Shown in pieces: positions 44,761-53,578 of a stretch of DNA of 64,000 nucleotides. How positions within the stretch are numbered: the first letter of the stretch is position 1; every line of letters starts with the position of its first letter. Source of the DNA: Paludibacteraceae bacterium (GTDB lineage Bacteria; Bacteroidota; Bacteroidia; Bacteroidales; Paludibacteraceae). The notes beneath the pieces were generated by a model. That model made no database searches, was not told where the DNA came from, and saw nothing but the letters and a program-made list of their open reading frames with translations. The translations under genes and the position numbers were made by a program. Location of the stretch: the NCBI GenBank assembly GCA_024401555.1, contig JAKSKV010000012.1:1-64000 (forward strand). Direction: 5' to 3'.

Positions 44761-44943
44761 TTAGGAATTTTTCATGATGATGTAGCAAATCGCATAGGCG
44801 ATCAAACCGCCCAATCCTGCGCTGATCAAGGTAATTACCGCATAAGCGATGCGTGCGATTGTTACGTCGATATTCAAATATTCAGCGATGCCAGCTACTA
44901 CACCGCAAACCATTTTGTTGCTTGATAAACTAAGTTTTGCCAT
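44761..44943 (-). CDS. PspC-domain membrane protein
   Basis: A 60-residue protein consisting of a single PspC domain: the start KLSLSSNKMVCGVVAGIAEY is followed by N-I-D-V-T-I-A-R-I-A-Y-A and one or two hydrophobic helices. PspC proteins belong to envelope-stress systems, but this short form is common in Bacteroidota and its role is not defined. It lies 3 nt before uvrB and 39 nt after pepD in the same direction. Confidence 0.88.
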   Translation of the reverse strand: MAKLSLSSNKMVCGVVAGIAEYLNIDVTIARIAYAVITLISAGLGGLIAYAICYIIMKNS

Positions 44944-44982
44944 ATTCGTATTATTTTAAATTATTATGAATTGTTGTCGAGA

Positions 44983-46425
44983 TTATATATTCTCCAAGAT
45001 ATATACGAGGTGTTTCCAATGCTTTTGAACGGTTGGGATCTCGCAACGCTCCGCTGGAGAGTGGTTTCCTATGATCGTAGGACCGATGGATATCATATCC
45101 ATGTTAGGATATTTCTCTATGATTAGTCCGCACTCCAAACCTGCGTGGATGGCGCCTACGTGAGGCTTTTCTCCAAACAACTTTTCGTAGGATTCCGCCA
45201 CCAGTTTCTTGATGTCGGAATTCATGTTGGGTTTCCATCCAGGATATCCGTCGCTGTGGGTGACCTTCGCTCCCGCTAATGAGAACACCGCTTCCACGCG
45301 GTCTTTTATGTCATGTTTCTTGCTGTTGACGGAACTACGTTGGCTCGTGGCGACTACGATTTTCCCTTCCTTGTTTTTGATGGAGGCTAGGTTGGTCGAG
45401 GTCTCTGGCAAGTTTTCTAACTCTTTGCTCATCTCGATGACTCCGTGAGGGCAGGCGTATAGCGCATTGATCAAACGGTTGGATCCATCCTGTTCATAAA
45501 TCGTATCTGCTGATTCTGTGGATTCCAAATCGATGGTAAGCGCTTTCTCCGTAGGGTACTCCTCTTCCATGGTTTGGATGAAGTGGTTGAGATCTATTCT
45601 GATCGTCTCTTTTTGATTCCAGTCTATGCAGATGGTGGCGTTCGCCTCTCTTGGGATGGCGTTGTGAAGATTGCCTCCCTCTATGTCGCATAAATAAAGT
45701 GGAATTTTCTTTGATTCTTGCCAGAGGAATCTGGACAAGATCTTGATTGCGTTTCCTCTTCCTTTGTTGATGTCGTCGCCGGAATGTCCTCCTTGTAGGC
45801 CTTTGACATATATTTTCAAAAAGAATGCGTTCTTGGGTGCTGCAACTCTCTGAATGTCGAAATAGGCGACGGTGTCAATTCCTCCCGCACATCCGATGCA
45901 GAAACGTCCGTCCTCTTCTGAATCCAGATTGATAAGCTTATTTGATTGAATCCAATTGCTCTTTACATGTTGAGCGCCGGTCAGACCACGCTCCTCGTCA
46001 ACGGTGAAGAGGCATTCGATAGGCCCATGTTGGATGGTGTCGGAAGATAATATCGCCAACATAGCCGCTACACCGATACCGTCGTCCGCACCCAATGTAG
46101 TGCCTTCCGCTTTGAGCCAGTCGCCTTCAACGATGGTTTTGATAGGATCGTTGTCGAAGTCGTGCGCTGTGCCCGCATTTTTTTCGCAAACCATGTCCAT
46201 ATGCGCTTGCAGTACCACGGATGGTGCGTTTTCCCTTCCTTTGGCCGCTTTTTTTCTGATAAGGACATTTCCTACCTCATCAGATTCGGTCTGGAATCCG
46301 TGCGATTTCCCGAATTCTTGTAAAAACTTACCGATTCGTTCCTCTTTTCCTGATGGATGGGGTATATCGCAAATTTTCTTGAATTGCGACCATATCTCTT
46401 TGGGCTCTAACTCTTCTATCGTCAT
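44983..46425 (-). CDS. pepD: Aminoacyl-histidine dipeptidase (M20 family)
   Basis: Cytosolic zinc dipeptidase that cleaves X-His dipeptides such as carnosine. The 480-residue length matches the family. Visible M20 metal-site segments: L-Q-A-H-M-D-M-V-C (His and Asp ligands), G-A-D-D-G-I-G (bridging Asp), D-E-E-R-G-L-T-G (catalytic Glu), L-D-S-E-E-D-G, and H-A-G-L-E-C-G near the C-terminus. A near-consensus box (TATCTTTA, minus, 46451-46458) lies upstream. It may be the first gene of a pepD-pspC-uvrB run, though no internal promoter can be excluded. Confidence 0.94.
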   Translation of the reverse strand: MTIEELEPKEIWSQFKKICDIPHPSGKEERIGKFLQEFGKSHGFQTESDEVGNVLIRKKAAKGRENAPSVVLQAHMDMVCEKNAGTAHDFDNDPIKTIVEGDWLKAEGTTLGADDGIGVAAMLAILSSDTIQHGPIECLFTVDEERGLTGAQHVKSNWIQSNKLINLDSEEDGRFCIGCAGGIDTVAYFDIQRVAAPKNAFFLKIYVKGLQGGHSGDDINKGRGNAIKILSRFLWQESKKIPLYLCDIEGGNLHNAIPREANATICIDWNQKETIRIDLNHFIQTMEEEYPTEKALTIDLESTESADTIYEQDGSNRLINALYACPHGVIEMSKELENLPETSTNLASIKNKEGKIVVATSQRSSVNSKKHDIKDRVEAVFSLAGAKVTHSDGYPGWKPNMNSDIKKLVAESYEKLFGEKPHVGAIHAGLECGLIIEKYPNMDMISIGPTIIGNHSPAERCEIPTVQKHWKHLVYILENI

Positions 46426-46524
46426 CGTAACTCTTTTTATTTATTCAGTGTAAAGATAGTTTTTTGTGTGGATGTAGGCAATAAAAGAGAGACGAAAGAT
46501 AGATTGTTTTGTTAAACTAAATAA

Positions 46525-46650
46525 AAAAATAAGCTTGGAACTTCAGGGAAAAGTTCCAAGCCACATTGCACTGATATTTTAAACAACCTATAAATAGACG
46601 CAGGGGCCTCAGCCGTACTGCGAGTAACTCGAATTCATGCGGATTGCTCC
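46525..46650 (-). ncRNA. Candidate small RNA upstream of pepD
   Basis: In the 507-nt gap between pepD and recG there is a strong minus-strand terminator: an 11-bp perfect stem (46533-46543 with 46551-46561) followed by TTATTTTTTTAT. It lies upstream of pepD, so it must end a separate transcript. Upstream on the minus strand are TTGGCA (46681-46676), a 16-nt spacer and TATAAT (46659-46654), a sigma70-like arrangement unusual for this phylum; no clean TAnnTTTG box was found. The implied RNA is about 120 nt with further short hairpins (CGCAG/CTGCG). No ORF is evident. The 5' end is uncertain. Confidence 0.5.
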
Positions 46651-46891
46651 GTCATTATACTATATGCAAATACCGTGCCAAACTATGCCGTTCTTGCTCT
46701 TGAATTGAAAAAAAACTCTGTCCATATTGATGGTAATTATTTTATTAATTTGAATATTAGTGTTTTAATGCTTAAATTTATAGTGGTTATGGTAGGATGA
46801 AATGTTTGAGGTGGATAATGTGGTGCAGGAGGAACCTTGAACGAAGAACATAGACCTTGGATGGTTCTTTTTCATCTTCTTACCTTTTTTG

Positions 46892-46899
46892 TATATTTG
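46892..46899 (+). promoter_or_regulatory. Promoter -7 box of recG
   Basis: TATATTTG, 34 nt before the ATG. Confidence 0.75.
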
Positions 46900-46932
46900 T
46901 AATATAAAGTCCATTCAATTAATAGACTGAGC

Positions 46933-49044
46933 ATGTCGGATTTTTTAGATAAGGAGATAACCTATTTGCCGGGCGTTGGCCCCAAAAAGTCGGAGGTCTT
47001 GAAGAAGGAACTGAATGTAACTTCTTATGGAGACTTGCTCCGTTGTTATCCTTATCGCTATGTGGATCGGACGAAATTTTACCGTATTAAAGAGATTTCT
47101 CCCGCCTCCATGTATGTGCAGATTCGCGGTACGATTCTCTCCATGACCACGCAAGGAACCGGAAGAAGCGCACGTGTGGTGGCCAATTTTTCGGATGGGG
47201 AATCGGTTATTGAACTGATTTGGTTCAAAGGCGTGAAGTATGTTATGGAGAGATATAAGCCAGGACATGAGTTTGTGGCTTTCGGCAAGGTGTCGGAATT
47301 CAACGGCCGTTGTAATTTGGTGCATCCTGATATGGAGACGATCAATGAGGCACTTTCCAAACAGACGCTTGGTGGTGTGCAGGGAATGTACAATACGACC
47401 GAGAAGATGAAGAACTCTTCATTGACCACCCGCGCGATGCAAAAGATGGTCGCAGAAATTTTTTCTGCCTTGGGAACACAACGATTGGTGGAGACTTTGC
47501 CCGATTACTTGATACAGGAGAAACATTTGATGCCTTTTCATGAGGCGATGCTCAATATTCATTTCCCACAATCCCAGGATGCGTTGCGTTTGGCGCAATT
47601 TAGATTGAAATTCGAGGAACTTTTTTTGATTCAATTGCAGATGTTGCGGCAACGTAATGTCCGTAGGGTTCGTTTTGCAGGTTTCAAGTTTTCGAAAGTA
47701 GGGGAGTTCTTCAACCGTTTTTACAGTGAATTCCTTCCTTTCCAGTTGACTAATGCTCAAAAGAAGGTGTTGAAGGAGATTCATGCCGATATGGCAAGTG
47801 GAAAGCAGATGAACCGATTGCTTCAAGGCGACGTGGGAAGTGGAAAGACGTTGGTGGCATTGATGACCATGCTGATCGCATTGGATAATGGTTACCAAGC
47901 GGCAATGATGGCTCCCACAGAGATTTTGGCACAGCAACATTTTGAATCTATTTCGAAGATGTTGAATGGTCTGGATGTGAAGGTGGCATTATTGACGGGT
48001 TCTTCCAAGAAGAAGGAGCGTGAAGTTGTGCTTCAGGGAATCAAGGATGGAACCATCCAGATATTGATTGGAACCCATGCTTTGTTGGAGGATCCGGTCG
48101 TCTTTCAGTCGTTAGGGTGTGTGGTCATTGATGAGCAACACCGTTTTGGTGTGGAACAACGGGCGAGATTGTGGGGGAAGAGCGAACGTCCACCGCATGT
48201 CTTGGTAATGACCGCCACGCCGATTCCTCGTACTTTAGCCATGACGATATATGGTGATTTAGAGGTTTCCGTCATTGATGAATTGCCTCCTGGCCGTAAA
48301 CCGATTGGCACTTCTCATCGGTTTGATACTCATCGATCGGTCATATATGACTTCATAAAGTCGGAAATTGCAAAGGGAAGGCAGGCGTATATTGTCTATC
48401 CGTTGATTCAGGAATCAGAGAAATCTGATTGGGCGAATATTGAGGCTGGCTATGAGTCGTTGAAGCAGGTATTCCCTGAACCCTATTACCATTTGGGAAT
48501 GGTTCATGGAAAAATGAAACCGGAGGAAAAAGATGCGCAGATGCGACTTTTCGCTTCGGGTGCAACGCAAATATTGGTGGCCACCACGGTGATTGAGGTG
48601 GGTGTGAACGTTCCTAATGCCTCTGTTATGCTGATTGAGAGCGCTGAACGATTTGGATTGTCTCAGCTTCATCAGTTACGCGGACGTGTCGGCCGTGGAG
48701 CTGATCAGTCATATTGTATTCTTCTTACATCTGTTAAACTATCCAATGATGGTAGGCAGCGAATGGAGGTGATGACACGAACCTGTAATGGTTTTGAAAT
48801 TTCCGAGGTGGATCTGAAGATGCGTGGACCAGGTGATTTGGAGGGTACGCAACAGAGTGGTGTCGCCCTGAATCTGAAGATTACGAATTTAGCCACTGAT
48901 GGTGATATTATCCAGTATGCCCGGGATGCGGCAAATGATGTTTTGGACGCAGACCCTGATTTGTTGTCTCCTGAAAATTACTTGTTGAATCGATACCTGG
49001 ATAGGGTAGCCAAGGAGTCAGTTAATTGGGGGGTAATTAGTTAA
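46933..49044 (+). CDS. recG: ATP-dependent DNA helicase RecG
   Basis: Branch-migration helicase for Holliday junctions and stalled forks. 703 residues. The N-terminal wedge/OB domain (about 1-180) includes L-P-G-V-G-P-K-K. Walker A is G-D-V-G-S-G-K-T-L-V-A (about 299-309), Walker B is D-E-Q-H, motif III is T-A-T-P-I-P-R-T, and the RecG-specific C-terminal part holds Q-L-R-G-R-V-G-R-G and the D-L-E-G-T-Q-Q-S-G segment. It stands alone between divergent and convergent neighbours and has its own promoter. Confidence 0.97.
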   Translation: MSDFLDKEITYLPGVGPKKSEVLKKELNVTSYGDLLRCYPYRYVDRTKFYRIKEISPASMYVQIRGTILSMTTQGTGRSARVVANFSDGESVIELIWFKGVKYVMERYKPGHEFVAFGKVSEFNGRCNLVHPDMETINEALSKQTLGGVQGMYNTTEKMKNSSLTTRAMQKMVAEIFSALGTQRLVETLPDYLIQEKHLMPFHEAMLNIHFPQSQDALRLAQFRLKFEELFLIQLQMLRQRNVRRVRFAGFKFSKVGEFFNRFYSEFLPFQLTNAQKKVLKEIHADMASGKQMNRLLQGDVGSGKTLVALMTMLIALDNGYQAAMMAPTEILAQQHFESISKMLNGLDVKVALLTGSSKKKEREVVLQGIKDGTIQILIGTHALLEDPVVFQSLGCVVIDEQHRFGVEQRARLWGKSERPPHVLVMTATPIPRTLAMTIYGDLEVSVIDELPPGRKPIGTSHRFDTHRSVIYDFIKSEIAKGRQAYIVYPLIQESEKSDWANIEAGYESLKQVFPEPYYHLGMVHGKMKPEEKDAQMRLFASGATQILVATTVIEVGVNVPNASVMLIESAERFGLSQLHQLRGRVGRGADQSYCILLTSVKLSNDGRQRMEVMTRTCNGFEISEVDLKMRGPGDLEGTQQSGVALNLKITNLATDGDIIQYARDAANDVLDADPDLLSPENYLLNRYLDRVAKESVNWGVIS

Positions 49045-49149
49045 TTAAGATTTAAGATTTGTGGGTTGGAATATTTGAATATTCCCTAGTCTAAGTATGA
49101 GTTGAAAGGTATCGTTGGATGCCTTTCATTTTTTTTGAGAATACAACGC

Positions 49150-49181
49150 AAAAAAAAGAGCTGCCCTATGGACAGCTCTTT
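49150..49181 (-). terminator. Terminator of the second OmpA gene
   Basis: AAAGAGCTG (49155-49163) pairs with CAGCTCTTT (49173-49181). T runs flank it on both strands, so it may serve recG as well. Confidence 0.88.
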
Positions 49182-49208
49182 TATAATTGTTCTAGACTAA
49201 TCTACTGA

Positions 49209-50426
49209 TTACTTAGAGAACAAGTTAACCTCTACACGACGGTTCTTTGCTCTACCAGCAGCAGTGTTGTTAGAAGCGATTGGCTTAGTTGAACCGAATC
49301 CCTCTGACTCGATGTTTGCAGCTTGAACGCCCTTGTTAGTCAAGTAGTTCTTAACTGAAGCTGCACGATCTTGAGAAAGTTGCATGTTAGCAGCAGCCTT
49401 ACCTACGTTATCGGTGTGACCAGCCAACTTAACTGACCACTCAGGGTGCTTAACGAGCAACTCTGCCAAACCATTCAAGTAAGGGAAAGAACCCTCCTTG
49501 ATGATAGCCTTACCAGACTCGAACTCCAAGTTAGACATTGCAGTCTCGATGATCTTAGCCTCCTCAACAGTTGGCTTGTAAGCAACTTTTGGCTTAGTAG
49601 CCTTGATGTGACGATCCAAAGAGTCTTGAACGAACTTGATGTCGTTTTGCAACTTCTTGATTTGAGCGTTTTGATCCTCGATCTTTTGCTCCAACTTAGC
49701 GTTAGCCTCGTCGCAAGCCTTCTTTTGAGCCTCAAGGAGACCGCTCATATCTGGCATCTCAACTTGTGGGATGTAGTCAGCCCAAGCGATGTTACGGATG
49801 TTGCTCTCGCCAGCGAACTTAACGCGAACACCAAGCAAACCAGTGATAGTAGAACGACCAGCTGCGTAGTTCATGTGCTCAGCAGTTGTGTGAAGACGGT
49901 ATTGACCAGCCAAGTAGATACCTACCCACTTGCATACGTTGTACTCCAACTTAGAACCACCCAACATCAAGAACTTAGCGCCCTTGTTAGCGTCTTCGTT
50001 CTCAACTGCGTTCTTGTAGATAGTTGCACCCAAACCTGCAGTTCCGTACCAGTTCAACTTTTGCCATCCTGCAGAACGGTAAGGAGCGATGATGTTAGAG
50101 ATGTTGATAGATCCGAAGATGTCAATATCGTGGTTCTTAACATCCAAATCGTTCAAATCTTTCTTGATGAACATGTACTCCAAGCCCATTCCCCAACGAG
50201 GGTTGAATGTTCTCTCTACCAATCCACCGATAGCCAAATCTACCTTTTGATCAGCGCAACGTACATAGTTGATACCACCTTGTACTGCTACAGACCAGTG
50301 GTTGAAAGACTCTGATGCTGCTGCCTCTGCTTGAGCTTGCTCAGAAGTTGCCTCAGCTGCCTCTTGAGCGTTTGCAGATACTGCGAAGCTCATTGCTGCC
50401 AATACAGCCAAAAAACTTTTTTTCAT
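49209..50426 (-). CDS. OmpA-family outer-membrane protein with coiled coil
   Basis: A 405-residue protein. A signal peptide (1-20, A-N-A-Q) leads into an Ala/Glu-rich segment, an N-terminal beta-barrel (about 44-215), and a coiled coil (about 228-275) with heptad-like K-L-E-Q-K-I-E-D-Q-N-A-Q-I-K-K-L-Q-N. The C-terminal OmpA peptidoglycan-binding domain (about 290-405) has K-L-A-G-H-T-D-N-V-G and N-R-R-V-E-V. Unlike the other OmpA protein here, it has a coiled coil instead of thrombospondin-3 repeats. Codons are of the highly-expressed type. It lies downstream of rpsA on the same strand, separated by a strong hairpin. Confidence 0.94.
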   Translation of the reverse strand: MKKSFLAVLAAMSFAVSANAQEAAEATSEQAQAEAAASESFNHWSVAVQGGINYVRCADQKVDLAIGGLVERTFNPRWGMGLEYMFIKKDLNDLDVKNHDIDIFGSINISNIIAPYRSAGWQKLNWYGTAGLGATIYKNAVENEDANKGAKFLMLGGSKLEYNVCKWVGIYLAGQYRLHTTAEHMNYAAGRSTITGLLGVRVKFAGESNIRNIAWADYIPQVEMPDMSGLLEAQKKACDEANAKLEQKIEDQNAQIKKLQNDIKFVQDSLDRHIKATKPKVAYKPTVEEAKIIETAMSNLEFESGKAIIKEGSFPYLNGLAELLVKHPEWSVKLAGHTDNVGKAAANMQLSQDRAASVKNYLTNKGVQAANIESEGFGSTKPIASNNTAAGRAKNRRVEVNLFSK

Positions 50427-50474
50427 ACTCTTTATAAAATTAATTGTTTAAAATATCAAAATTTTCCACAAATA

Positions 50475-50511
50475 TCCGAATTATTTTTCAAAGTGTGAAA
50501 AATAATTCGGA
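50475..50511 (-). terminator. 15-bp perfect hairpin between rpsA and the OmpA gene
   Basis: TCCGAATTATTTTTC (50475-50489) and GAAAAATAATTCGGA (50497-50511) form a perfect 15-bp stem with a 7-nt loop. The trailing T run on the minus strand is poor. It may end rpsA mRNA or protect a 3' end; the right flank on the minus strand reads GATATTTG, close to a promoter box. Confidence 0.6.
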
Positions 50512-50521
50512 ATTTTTGTTG

Positions 50522-52321
50522 TTATTTTTTCTCGCTAGCGTCCAATTGGCTCTTCAATGCTGCCAATTCCTCGATGTCACCCAAAGTGGCCTTCTCTACA
50601 GCGATAACTGGTTGATCAGCCTTCTTTGTTGACTTCTTCTTGCGATTGTCTTTCTTCTCCTCAGTCTCTTCGCCGTTTGCCTTTTGAGCATCCTCGAAGA
50701 TTCTGCTGTGAGACAAGATGATTCTCTTTGACTCCTTGTTGAACTCAATTACCTTGAATTGCAACTTCTCGTCAACCTTAGCTTGAGACTTATCCTCCTT
50801 TACCAAGTGCTTAGGAGTAGCGAATCCCTCAACACCGTAAGGCAAAGCGATTACTGCACCCTTGTCCATCATCTCGATGATGGTACCCTCGTGGATTGAA
50901 TCAACGGTGAATATCTTCTCGAATTCGTCCCAAGGATTCTCCTCCAATTGCTTGTGACCCAAGCTCAAACGACGGTTCTCCTTGTCGATCTCCAATACTT
51001 GTACCTCGATGTCTGCACCTGTTTGAGTGAACTCAGATGGGTGCTTGATCTTCTTAGTCCAAGACAAGTCAGAGATGTGGATCAAACCATCAACGCCCTC
51101 AGCGATCTCAACGAATACGCCGAAGTTAGTGAAGTTGCGAACCTTAGCAGTGTGCTTAGTACCTACTGCATAGTCAGTATCGATAGTATCCCATGGATCT
51201 GCCTTCAATTGCTTGATACCCAAAGACATCTTTCTCTCCTCGCGGTCCAAAGTCAAGACAACTGCCTCAACCTCGTCACCTACCTTCATGAAGTCTTGTG
51301 CGCTACGCAAGTGTTGTGACCAAGACATCTCTGAAACGTGGATCAAACCTTCAACGCCTGGAGCGATCTCAACGAATGCACCGTAGTCAGCCATAACGAC
51401 TACCTTACCCTTCACCTTGTCACCAACCTTCAAGTTAGCGTCCAAAGCATCCCATGGGTGAGGAGTCAATTGCTTCAAACCAAGAGCGATACGCTTCTTG
51501 TCATCATCGAAGTCGAGGATAACAACGTTCAACTTTTGATCCAATGCAACTACCTCTTCTGGATGAGTTACGCGACCCCAAGACAAGTCTGTGATGTGGA
51601 TCAAACCGTCTACGCCACCCAAGTCGATGAATACACCGTAAGAAGTGATGTTCTTGACAGTTCCTTCCAAAACTTGACCCTTCTCGAGTTTTGAGATGAT
51701 GTCCTTCTTTTGTTGCTCCAACTCAGCCTCGATAAGAGCCTTGTGTGATACAACAACATTTTTGAACTCGTGGTTGATTTTTACTACCTTGAATTCCATT
51801 GTCTTGCCAACGAATACATCGTAGTCACGGATTGGCTTAACATCGATTTGTGATCCTGGCAAGAATGCCTCGATGCCGAATACATCAACGATCATACCAC
51901 CCTTAGTGCGGCACTTGATGTAACCCATGATAACTTTATCGTTCTCCAAAGCCTCGTTAACGCAATCCCAAGAACGAGCTGCGCGTGCTTTCTTGTGAGA
52001 AAGGATCAATTGTCCCTTCTTGTCCTCTTGGCTCTCGATGTAAACCTCTACATCGTCACCGATCTTCAAATCTGGGTTGTAACGGAACTCGTTCATAGAA
52101 ACGATACCGTCTGACTTGTAACCTACGTTTACAACAACCTCTCTCTTGTTCATAGAGATTACCTTACCGATAACAACGTCCTTGTCCTTTACTACGTTCA
52201 AGGTGTCGTCATACTTGCTGGTAAGTTCCTCGCGGCTAATGCTTGAATCAGCGTCGCCGTTCTCAAAAGCGTCCCAGTCAAATCCTTCAACTGGCTTTAC
52301 GTTTTTTGTTAATTCGCTCAT
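50522..52321 (-). CDS. rpsA: 30S ribosomal protein S1
   Basis: A 599-residue S1 with six S1/OB domains, beginning about residues 50, 130, 215, 305, 390 and 475 (repeats of the form G-x-V-x-x-x-x-x-x-G-x-F-V-x-x-x-x-G-V-x-G-L-I-H-x-S-x-x-S-W). It brings mRNA to the 30S subunit, which matters in a phylum with weak Shine-Dalgarno use. The C-terminal tail (about 555-599) is charged and low-complexity. Codons are of the highly-expressed type. Leader about 50-150 nt; no single clear promoter box was settled. Confidence 0.97.
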   Translation of the reverse strand: MSELTKNVKPVEGFDWDAFENGDADSSISREELTSKYDDTLNVVKDKDVVIGKVISMNKREVVVNVGYKSDGIVSMNEFRYNPDLKIGDDVEVYIESQEDKKGQLILSHKKARAARSWDCVNEALENDKVIMGYIKCRTKGGMIVDVFGIEAFLPGSQIDVKPIRDYDVFVGKTMEFKVVKINHEFKNVVVSHKALIEAELEQQKKDIISKLEKGQVLEGTVKNITSYGVFIDLGGVDGLIHITDLSWGRVTHPEEVVALDQKLNVVILDFDDDKKRIALGLKQLTPHPWDALDANLKVGDKVKGKVVVMADYGAFVEIAPGVEGLIHVSEMSWSQHLRSAQDFMKVGDEVEAVVLTLDREERKMSLGIKQLKADPWDTIDTDYAVGTKHTAKVRNFTNFGVFVEIAEGVDGLIHISDLSWTKKIKHPSEFTQTGADIEVQVLEIDKENRRLSLGHKQLEENPWDEFEKIFTVDSIHEGTIIEMMDKGAVIALPYGVEGFATPKHLVKEDKSQAKVDEKLQFKVIEFNKESKRIILSHSRIFEDAQKANGEETEEKKDNRKKKSTKKADQPVIAVEKATLGDIEELAALKSQLDASEKK

Positions 52322-52515
52322 TTTAAATTAGTTAATAAATTTAATTAGTCGTTAGACATTATATTTTGTAAAAATCAGTGCGAAATTAGTCATTTTTATT
52401 TACATATGGAAATATTATTGATAATTTTTTGTGATAAGAAACCTCTCTTTTTGAGATAGATAGATGGATAAAATCGGATTGGGGAATTGTTGCACAGGTA
52501 TGGATTGGATTGGAT

Positions 52516-52717
52516 AAAAAAGCCGCACCGAAATTAATTAAACTCCTGTAAAATAGGAATTGAGCGTTTTCCAGTCTTTGTAATCCACCGTGTCATGATG
52601 ACAACCCGAAGGTGTGGCCCGCCATTGATTTGGAGGTGTACGCCCGTTATGAGATTTGATTGTTAAGTTTAACCATAATAGACGGTGCGGCCATTCTTTC
52701 TTTGTTTCTATGTTTTT
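52516..52717 (-). ncRNA. Candidate 6S-like RNA
   Basis: A minus-strand RNA gene in the rpsA-methyltransferase gap. Its promoter is exact: TTTG, a 20-nt spacer, then TACCTTTG (plus coordinates 52755-52724). The 5' part GCCGCACCG (52691-52683) pairs with the 3' part CGGTGCGGC (52530-52522), followed by TTTTTT (52521-52516). A second closing segment pairs TTAAAC with GTTTAA. Inside are GGGCGT/ACGCTC, CCAC/GGTGG and a TGTCA/TGACA hairpin, giving a long rod of about 170 nt. This size and shape resemble 6S RNA; Rfam has separate 6S-like Bacteroidales families. No ORF. Confidence 0.65.
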
Positions 52718-52723
52718 TCAATT

Positions 52724-52755
52724 CAAAGGTAACGCCTTTTTTCTATTTCTGCAAA
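52724..52755 (-). promoter_or_regulatory. Consensus promoter of the 6S-like RNA
   Basis: On the minus strand TTTG (52755-52752) and TACCTTTG (52731-52724) are separated by exactly 20 nt, the best promoter match in the window together with that at 61852-61878. Confidence 0.82.
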
Positions 52756-52788
52756 TCTTTTCCCTGCTTCTTTTTATTTAATATTTGC

Positions 52789-52796
52789 TAAATTCG
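52789..52796 (+). promoter_or_regulatory. Promoter -7 box of the RsmI-like methyltransferase gene
   Basis: TAAATTCG, 75 nt before the ATG; divergent from the 6S-like RNA promoter. Confidence 0.6.
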
Positions 52797-52870
52797 CGGT
52801 CGGTTTTGAAGAGTGTTTTGTTCTTCTTCAAGGACTATTTATGGTATAATGTCCGTTATTCTTGAACGTT

Positions 52871-53578
52871 ATGGCTGGCACAGTTTATTTGATTCCGAAC
52901 ACATTGGGTGAATGTGATACCCAACATGTCCTTCCTACCTATAATAGGGAAGTGATCCTTTCAATCAAACATTTTATTGTGGAGGATGTCCGTACTGCCC
53001 GTAGATTTCTGAAAAAGGTGGAATCCTCCATTAATATAGATGAACTGACCTTCTATACCCTTAACAACCATACGTCGCCAGAGGAGATTGGCGGTTATTT
53101 GTTGCCTGCGAAGTCGGGGTTTGATATGGGTATCATATCTGAGGCTGGATGTCCCGCCATAGCGGATCCGGGTGCCGATATTGTCCGTATGGCGCAAGAG
53201 GCGGATGTGAAAGTAGTCCCTTTGGTTGGCCCGTCCTCTATTCTGTTGGGGTTGATGGCCTCCGGGTTTAATGGGCAGAGTTTCGCCTTTGTGGGGTATC
53301 TTCCGATCAAGCCCAATGAGCGAGATCAACGTTTGCGCCAATTGGAAAAGCGTGCGCATGTGGAGAAACAATCTCAGATTTTTATAGAGACTCCATATCG
53401 TAATAATACCATGTTTGAGAATATCCTCTCTGTTTGTCAGGGTGGAACCAAGTTGTGCGTCGCATGTGATATTACCTTGGAGACGGAGTATATCAAGACG
53501 AAGAGTGTCGCTCAATGGAAGTCGTCCAAACAACGTCCTGACCTTAACAAACGTCCTTGTATCTTTATATTGTATTAG
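52871..53578 (+). CDS. RsmI-like SAM-dependent methyltransferase (tetrapyrrole methylase fold)
   Basis: A protein of about 235 residues of the tetrapyrrole-methylase superfamily, closest to the RsmI-type 16S rRNA methyltransferases. Seen: G-T-V-Y-L-I-P-N-T-L-G at the start, I-S-E-A-G-C-P-A-I-A-D-P-G (the family's glycine-rich motif), V-V-P-L-V-G-P-S-S-I-L-L, and F-I-E-T-P-Y-R-N. It is shorter than true RsmI (about 280) and lacks its C-terminal part, as in a second Bacteroidota subfamily. I prefer the ATG at 52871 (MAGTVYLIPN) over an upstream in-frame TTG at 52862. Its 3' end overlaps the convergent phosphatase gene by 14 nt. Confidence 0.85.
   Translation: MAGTVYLIPNTLGECDTQHVLPTYNREVILSIKHFIVEDVRTARRFLKKVESSINIDELTFYTLNNHTSPEEIGGYLLPAKSGFDMGIISEAGCPAIADPGADIVRMAQEADVKVVPLVGPSSILLGLMASGFNGQSFAFVGYLPIKPNERDQRLRQLEKRAHVEKQSQIFIETPYRNNTMFENILSVCQGGTKLCVACDITLETEYIKTKSVAQWKSSKQRPDLNKRPCIFILY

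Noticed and set aside
52522-52692. MITE flanked by GCCGCACCG inverted repeats
   Set aside because: The inverted ends are better explained as the closing stem of an RNA: there is an exact promoter outside one end, a T run at the other, nested pairing inside and no target-site duplication.
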